Origin: Lepidodermella squamata
Lineage: Eukaryota > Gastrotricha
Length of the DNA stretch: 64,000 nt
Assembly (NCBI GenBank): GCA_047495785.1
Contig: JBLDXI010000074.1
Coordinates: forward strand, 558,001 to 622,000
Reading direction: 5' to 3'
A program made the translations under genes and the position numbers. The notes under the pieces were generated by a model. The model ran no database searches and had not been told where the DNA came from. It saw nothing but the letters and a program-made list of their open reading frames with translations. Shown here one piece after another: positions 57,611 through 64,000 of this stretch; the first letter of the stretch is position 1; each line of letters starts with the position of its first letter.

Positions 57611-60600
57611 TCATTTAGCAGCTGCAGCAGTTCCGTTCATAGAAGGCAGCACCCCGGTCGATTGAGACATTGCAACAGGTCGAGGAAGCATTTCTAGAAA
57701 ATCGCCAACAACTATCGTTTCCAACTCATCCATCATTACTTTTGAAGCTACATCGGAAGAAAACCGCTTGTCTCGTATCACCATGTCTAAAATTCAGAAT
57801 TATTTAAAAAAAATTAAATTGTTAAACTATCGATTTTACCTGGTTTAGAAGCCCAATGATAGAAGAACAAATGAAGGTCGTGCGGGCTCAGAATTTGAGT
57901 CAGATGCAAAATGGGGCAGTTTTTGATTTCCACCTCGGCGCATCGACAATGATCGAGCCGATTCATTTGCTTGCTGATTCGCAGCACCAACGCTCGACTC
58001 TGCGTCAAAGGCCCGTTTATGTCCAAGGGGCCCATTGCCAACGATGCCGCGTTATTGTCAACAAACGCCCATCGACTCCTGAAAAATTGAGTTTTTCCCC
58101 AAAATGAGATTGAATATTGAAAGGTTTATCAACTCACAGTTGGAATTGAGGCAAAGAATGGCGGGGCATCAGCATAATGAGCTCGAGTAGCTTCGCAGCG
58201 GCTAAAAAAGCTGGTAACCAGTTGATGGTATCTGGACTAGTCGGTAGCTGAGCAGTATTTGCAATGATCATCTCCTGCAAAGTGGCTAAATCACTCGATT
58301 TCTTCTCCAAATGCACCAAAACTCGACTCTAAAAATGTCAGAGAAACCATTTTCAATCAATTTTTTTATAATAAGCTCAAAATTTACCAATTCGGTGAAT
58401 AAAACAGGCCAAAATGGTGTGAGATTGTCGGAAGTAAAACGCAGCAAGATGACGCGAAGGAGTAGAAACAAGTTAGCGACAATGAGGGGCGAATCGCTGT
58501 AGCGCAGTGATTCTGAGATTTTCTCCTGGATTTCAGGCAGCTGCCGAACGTATTGATCAGTATCGGACGAGAATACAACGAAGGCGAGGCGTTTGAGATA
58601 CGCCACTCGTTTCAAAATTTCAGTGTCTTGATTCACGAAAATCGCGCCCATTGGATTGCTCAGAGCAGATTGCATTCTCACTGAAAATTAAAAAAAAATC
58701 ATGAACAAATTGAGTTAACAAAATCGTTAAAAATGACAAGACTATGAAAGGAAAAAAAAATGATTTTGAAGAAAATCCAAATTGACAATTCTAGATATCT
58801 GAGAATGACTAAATTTGATTTTTTTTTTAATTTCACGACAAGGCAAATGTACGAAGAAATTGCTTACATCACACATTTATAGCTAGGGAACAGTTTTCGA
58901 TAATGACATTAATTGGTTGAGGAAGTTCATTATCATTAATTACTTTTCCGAAAATGAGTTGCAACGCCTGCTCAACAGTAGAAATTATAGCTAATCGCGA
59001 CTATTTATCAAGAAATGAATGAACATTTTTTTATGAAAATTCTACAATAATGATACTTAACGACAAGCTAAAAGTTAGAATTTCGATTTTTTTTTACCAT
59101 TAACTGGATCTCGAAATTTCGGATATTTTTTAATAACGTTAAGAATAATTCGAATATTTCAACTTACAGACGAAATCTTTGAAAGTCTGCCGTTCGAAAG
59201 TCATCAAAGCATCACAGATGATTTTCCAGTGCGGAAAGGCAGGCGACGGCAGTTGAAACAGGGCTGAATCGAACGCAGCAACCAATTCAAACGCCTCCTT
59301 TTTCCAAACGCGGCGATTATACGCAAAACCGGCGAGATTCGCCAGAAATTTACTCGCAGCCGTGAAGTGCGAAATATTCGCCTCAGTTCGATCGCGCAAA
59401 AATGGCCAAATCATATTCATCATCGTCGATATGATATTAACCGCCCGTTCCTTTTCGCTGCTATCGAAAATCGTATCCAACAATCGGGCCGTATGATCGG
59501 CGATCAAATTCAACGCATCCAGCGTGATGTCGTACAACAATCGATTCGTCATGTGGCGCGAATGATTGACGGCATAGTGCCGGCCGAACCACGTGACTGA
59601 TTCTAAGATAACCCCGGCGATATTCGCAATTGTTTCACAGCCCTTTTGCGCAACATCCTGCACCTCCTTCGCACGTTTTCGATCCAAATCTCTCTGCACA
59701 ATTTCGACGTATTTCGCGAGAACACTGAAGGAATTCAGACCCAATCGCCATAGTTGGATGTCTTGTAGGGTCGGGGTTATTGGCACTCCGACTGGGACGG
59801 GTGGTAATAGGCCTAAGCACTCTTTCACGAGGCTCAAAACCGAATTCCAACCCTCGACCAATACATTCAAAGAATGCGAATCTGAGGTCATGTACGCGAG
59901 GAATAGCGACATCAAATTGTTAGGGACATTCGCGTTCTGCTGTTGCGGTTTGCTTTCAACCGATTGTTTGATCAGCAGGATGATTTCTTCGACAAAGGCT
60001 GGGAATGTGATGCCTTTCAGGGTTAGAAGTAACGAGACTATTGGCACTTGATCGCTGCTTTTCAGCGCGTTCGACTCGGACCAAACGAGGGCGGCTGATA
60101 GAATCAGGTGATTTGGAGCGTACGATGTCAATGGGTTCAACAAATCACCCAGTCGACATAGAACAGCCTGTTTAAAAAAATCGTAAAAAATAATCAGAAA
60201 AATTCAAATTAAATTGAACAAATTCGGAAATTGTAAGCACCCTAGACCATAAATTTTACACCTGACAGAAAAAATGCAAGCCGAGTTAGTTCATTTAAGA
60301 GGAAATTTTCTGGACACATATCCAACCTGAACGGGTATAATATACGACTGTAGGGTAGATAGGGGTTTCAAACCTAAATTTTCGTGAAATTCTCATAATT
60401 AAAATTACCTCAGGTGATGCGACTAGGTGGATTGGCGGCCTGAAGCCTGCTATATCTAGCTGGCCAGACGCTTTACAGCAAACTTTTTGCAGCATACTCG
60501 TCGCAGATAGCAGCCTGGGAAGGCATTGGATGAAGGCAGATCTAGTTTCTGTGAGTGAAACAGCTCCAAGTCCCTGTTATATTAACATAGCGAAAATAAA

Positions 60601-63528
60601 ATCTCACCAAATCACGGCAAATAAAATGAGGTTAGAAAAAGCGAATGATAAGATGCGATTAGTGAGTACATTTTGACCGGCAAGCGTTGATGTTATGTAT
60701 ATTTTTCATCATCGTCATCATAGTCATAGTCGATATTTATAAGCTTGAAACTTGAAATGATAACATATAATACTTGAAGGGCCATAACCGTTAAGGCTAG
60801 CTTTCCAATTGCAACTTACTGAAGTCTCAACAAAATTATCCTGTGAGTTTCCAGTGCGAAATTGATGTTATTATAGTTGGAAATTGTTATTGAACACCAA
60901 AGCGGGTGAAAAAAACCACCCAAGGTATGAGCCTTCGAAATTGCCTGATATCAACGCGATCGCCATGATCGTTTCAAAATTCAAAATGTCAAACCAATTG
61001 TCATCAGGTTTTTCGGTAAAATCGCGGAAATTGGATGAAAATTTCGCGTTTTATTTTTCATTTCTTTTAGAAATAATTAAATTATCAGCAAAGTCACAAA
61101 ATTTGGGCAAAATATGTCAATTCAATAAGATTTTTTTAAATTGTAAGAATACTTTCTGAATATTTTCCGATTTTCTATCATTTTTTGCGTTCATCAGGCA
61201 ATTTCAAACCCATAAACCTTCATCAATAAGAAATTTTAATAGTAGGACACATTTACGCACCTTGCGAGCTTTTTTGTCGCGAAACCAATTACTCCACGTA
61301 AAAGTCCGCCGCGCTGCGCTGTGCAGCTGAAACGAGCTATCGCCAGCCAACGCCGAACTGCCGTCCGGGTCGATCGACTCAGCGGGGGTGAGCATAGAAA
61401 ACTCACGATTGACAATAGGCCGCATCGCACTGATGGCAGAATCAGTTGCGAACGTAAAATTCGACAGCGACGACAGCGAATCGAGTAAAGTCAACAAATA
61501 ATCCGTAGGAAGACTCAGCGAATCTTTCGCAACCGAACACCCAGCATACGCGTCTGATAGCCACAACATCGCCGAGCAGATACTAGTAACTGCTGTGGTC
61601 ACGTAATCAGAAGTAGCTCGACATAGCGAAGGCAATAAAGTGATGGTCAATTGTAGCCACGACGGGTGAAATTCGGCTAAATCACGAGATGCCAGGACAT
61701 GGTGTACGGAGAACAGTAACAAAGGCTGGTAGACAAGAGGCCGGTCGGTGTGGAAGCGTAGAACGTACTCAGCTACGGCTTTTGCCGATTTTGGATCGCG
61801 CGTTGGCAGCCAATTCGGTGATTTCTCGAAATTTGACCTCAATTTCGGGACACACCCTGCCAACGCCATTTCCAACTCGGCACAACAGCGTAGGAGGACT
61901 AACATTTTAAGGTGATAGACCAGTTGCATATCAGCAGAGACGACACTGGCCCGCTGTTTCAGGGCGTCGATTGCTACTTTCATCGCAATACTCGGATTAG
62001 GCTGGGTTGAGTTCAACAAATGCGGCATAGCCAGCGAAATTCCGACGCAGTATAGCAAAATATTGACGAGTCGCGTGTTCGCTAGAACTTCGGTGATAAA
62101 CTCCGCGAACCCGGCAACAGGTGGTTGGGGCAGGCGGAGTAACCGGGTGATATTACTCACGATAGCTGCTAGAAGATGAGCAGCCGCGATTTGCACCTCA
62201 GTATTAGCTAAATGGTCAACATCTGCCGTGCCCTCCTTCACAGGATGAACTGATCGTAAATAGTGGAGTAGGGTATGCAACGCCAGTTCTAAATACGACA
62301 AATTCCGGTAGGCTGACGATAGCTGCTCGGTGGTATCTGAGTAGAAATTGCGGCCTAGTAGCGAACACCTGTGTTTCGCGAGTAGCATCCGCAGCTGCCG
62401 GGACTGCGTCGAACAATTCCCGCCATCGCCGTACGAAGCAGCGGTTGATGCCGCGTCCTCCCCGGCTGATAGCTGCGTAGTAGCCATGGCTATGCACAAC
62501 GACTGCGGGCTGGACATGATCAAATTCGACATCAGCTTAATCGCGTGATGCACCCTAGTTGTGTCAAACGTCTCGTAGTACACGAGCAAATGACTCGCCA
62601 GCGGGTGGACAGCCATTTGCGATAGACTCGGCACTTCAGCCGCGAATAAATTCGCGCAATATAGCTCTAACGCTCCGCCATTTGTCGGCGAGATCTGCGC
62701 ACGGCTTTCGTCAGGTTCCGGCTCAGGGTCTTCGCCGGTCACGACGAGGAAAACCTGGCGGAATAACGAATCGACGAAGCCCTCCGCGAACTCCTCCGCG
62801 GCTGCGTTTGACGTGGCTGAACCGCTTCGTTCCACGATTTGCCCGTCAACTAACCGCTTGGCTTTACGAAACGTTTCAGATATCGATTTCTCATCGCTCA
62901 CCAACACATCATCCTCCGTGAAATCATCTCCCATCGCCTCTTCGAAGGGGTTAGTCACTAGACTGAACATTGAATGTTGCCCGGATTCACTCAGTGACAT
63001 CTCCTTTTTCACGCCAGGCTTTGTCGAGACGACATTTTTGCCGTCTTTCAACTGAATCACAGCGGTTTGAGATGAAGAGTTTGATTTGAATGAGTTCGAC
63101 AGCGGCAGTTGAGTCGGGGCGGTCATGAATCGGACCTGGCCGTTTTCACTCGCCACCGCCACGATTCGCTTCTCGTAATCGTCCTCAGTCGACGTGGCGT
63201 CCGATGCAGACTCGCGTTGCGAATTGTTATTCGAATTCTCATTATTCGTCACAACAACCAATTTTTCGATATAAATCCTAGCCGTGTCTGGGTGGAGGAG
63301 GAGCAGGAACAGCGGGTCGAGAACGGAGTGAAGGTCGTTATCGCGAATGACTTGCTCCACCCAGCCGATGACGATCGGGTAGACTTGGTCGTTATTGCGG
63401 CTCAGAGATTCGAGGAAAACGAGCAGGCATCGGTTGAAAGTCCGCAGGCGACGAATCCGCCGCCGGTCTATACCGCGGCTGATATGCCAAAATCGGGCGA
63501 ATCGCTTGAAAGCTTCATGCCTCACATT
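57611..63528 (-). CDS. DOP1: DOP1 / Dopey, C-terminal part (N-terminus outside window)
   Basis: A 2.27-kb exon (63528-61257) encodes NVRHEAFKRFARFWHISR, DLHSVLDPLFLLLLHPDTARIYIEKL, acidic linkers and helical repeats. Further exons follow at about 60541-60411, 60170-59165, 58990-58870, 58676-58388, 58330-58141 and 58077-57842, with the last at 57786-57611 (ends MNGTAAAAK, TGA). Characteristic Dopey blocks are CRLGDLLNPLTSYAPNHLIL, RVAYLKRLAFVVFSSDTDQY and LRFTSDNLTPFWPVLFTELV. DOP1 family proteins are large Golgi/endosome-associated proteins acting with MON2 in membrane traffic; vertebrate members are about 2,400 aa, so roughly the first third to half is missing. The donor of the large exon is placed at 61257/61256 to keep phase with the next exon. 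Small exon edges between 58.9 and 59.2 kb are approximate. Confidence 0.9.
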
Positions 63529-64000
63529 CTGAAATTGGAAATTCGAATGTATTTCAATTTGAAAATTGACAAAAACATATCAGGGTCCTTTAGTTCTAAA
63601 ATGTGAGTACAGCAATGAAAAATCACACTGCTAAGGAAAAGGTTCGCTAACGATTCAATTCCCAATTGGAGATTAAACGCCCTGACAGCAGGAATTTCTA
63701 GCCCACAGATAAATCAAATTTTTCTATGAAAATCGATAACAAAATTTGCTTTAGCTGCCGCCTTCATTTAATGGCCAAAGTAGCCTTACACTCATGTTGA
63801 TTCTATTGCAAAATGTATTGCAAGCTGGCGTTATGTTCATAACATCTGCTTCTAATGGGCTGGAGATTGATAAAGTAGGCTAACATTTATAACGTGCTTT
63901 CATAAGGATAAGCTACTCTTGAGCCATTTCGAATCATTTTACTAAAATTACTCAAGTTCATAAAAAAATATTGCAAAAAATGTAATAAAATTTGAAAAGT
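63529..64000. other. DOP1 intron reaching the right edge
   Basis: Upstream of the acceptor TTTCCAATTTCAG at 63529-63541 no further exon is seen in the last 470 bases, so the preceding DOP1 exon lies outside the window. Confidence 0.55.

Noticed and set aside
61689-63606. Several plus-strand frames of 70-165 codons
   Set aside because: All overlap the 2.3-kb DOP1 exon in antisense and carry no recognisable sequence.
1-64000. CRISPR arrays, bacterial operons or prophage
   Set aside because: Spliced genes, long introns and metazoan protein families show the window is eukaryotic; no regular spacer-repeat array was seen.

Overview
This is a eukaryotic, almost certainly metazoan, nuclear window. 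The genes are split by canonical GT-AG introns, many only 50-100 bp long with T-rich ends before the AG. Recognisable animal or eukaryotic genes are eIF6, Acinus (ACIN1), DOP1 (Dopey), a multi-Kunitz secreted protein, a PX-domain protein and ankyrin proteins. Degenerate TTAGGG-type arrays at 13961-14060 and 3690-3720 argue mildly against arthropods (TTAGG) and nematodes (TTAGGC). I cannot name the phylum from the sequence alone.

Left part (1-12.6 kb): a duplicated ankyrin-repeat family on the minus strand. One copy (1-1983, running off the window) is open. The second is cut in two: its N-terminal part is at 10297-10972 and its C-terminal part at 5688-7198, separated by a 3.1-kb insertion with 21-bp terminal inverted repeats. 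That insertion carries a hAT-like element with a near-perfect 8-bp target duplication and a 169-bp inverted-repeat element. Around the insertion point the two paralogues are identical for 289 bp, which looks like a gene-conversion patch. Between them lie a two-exon secreted orphan protein (3861-4729) and a mariner-like non-autonomous element (2573-3399).

Middle part (12.6-28.6 kb): a SABATH-type methyltransferase (12668-16171, minus), a weak small gene (17004-18104), then three copies of a secreted, cysteine-tailed peptide gene (18.9, 22.4 and 26.4 kb, plus strand). All three copies keep conserved promoters and 3' ends; the third is nested antisense in the intron of a PX-domain gene (24475-28579, minus). 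Between copies lie a perfect 76-bp foldback and a decayed Ty3/gypsy reverse transcriptase.

28.6-41.2 kb is about 12.5 kb without convincing coding sequence, rich in short simple repeats and GCGC runs. It lies between the PX gene, whose first coding exon is missing and probably lies here, and a small ankyrin gene on the plus strand.

Right part (41.2-64 kb): dense conserved genes. These are the ankyrin gene (41214-41869, +), eIF6 (43199-44099, +), a seven-domain Kunitz protein (44460-48560, -), Acinus (50811-56844, -; 15 exons traced with consistent phases) and the C-terminal part of DOP1 (57611-63528 and beyond, -). eIF6 (60S biogenesis), Acinus (exon-junction/ASAP RNA processing) and DOP1 (Golgi-endosome traffic) are unrelated housekeeping neighbours; nothing suggests an operon. 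The most novel-looking content is the peptide family, the SABATH gene and the split ankyrin gene.
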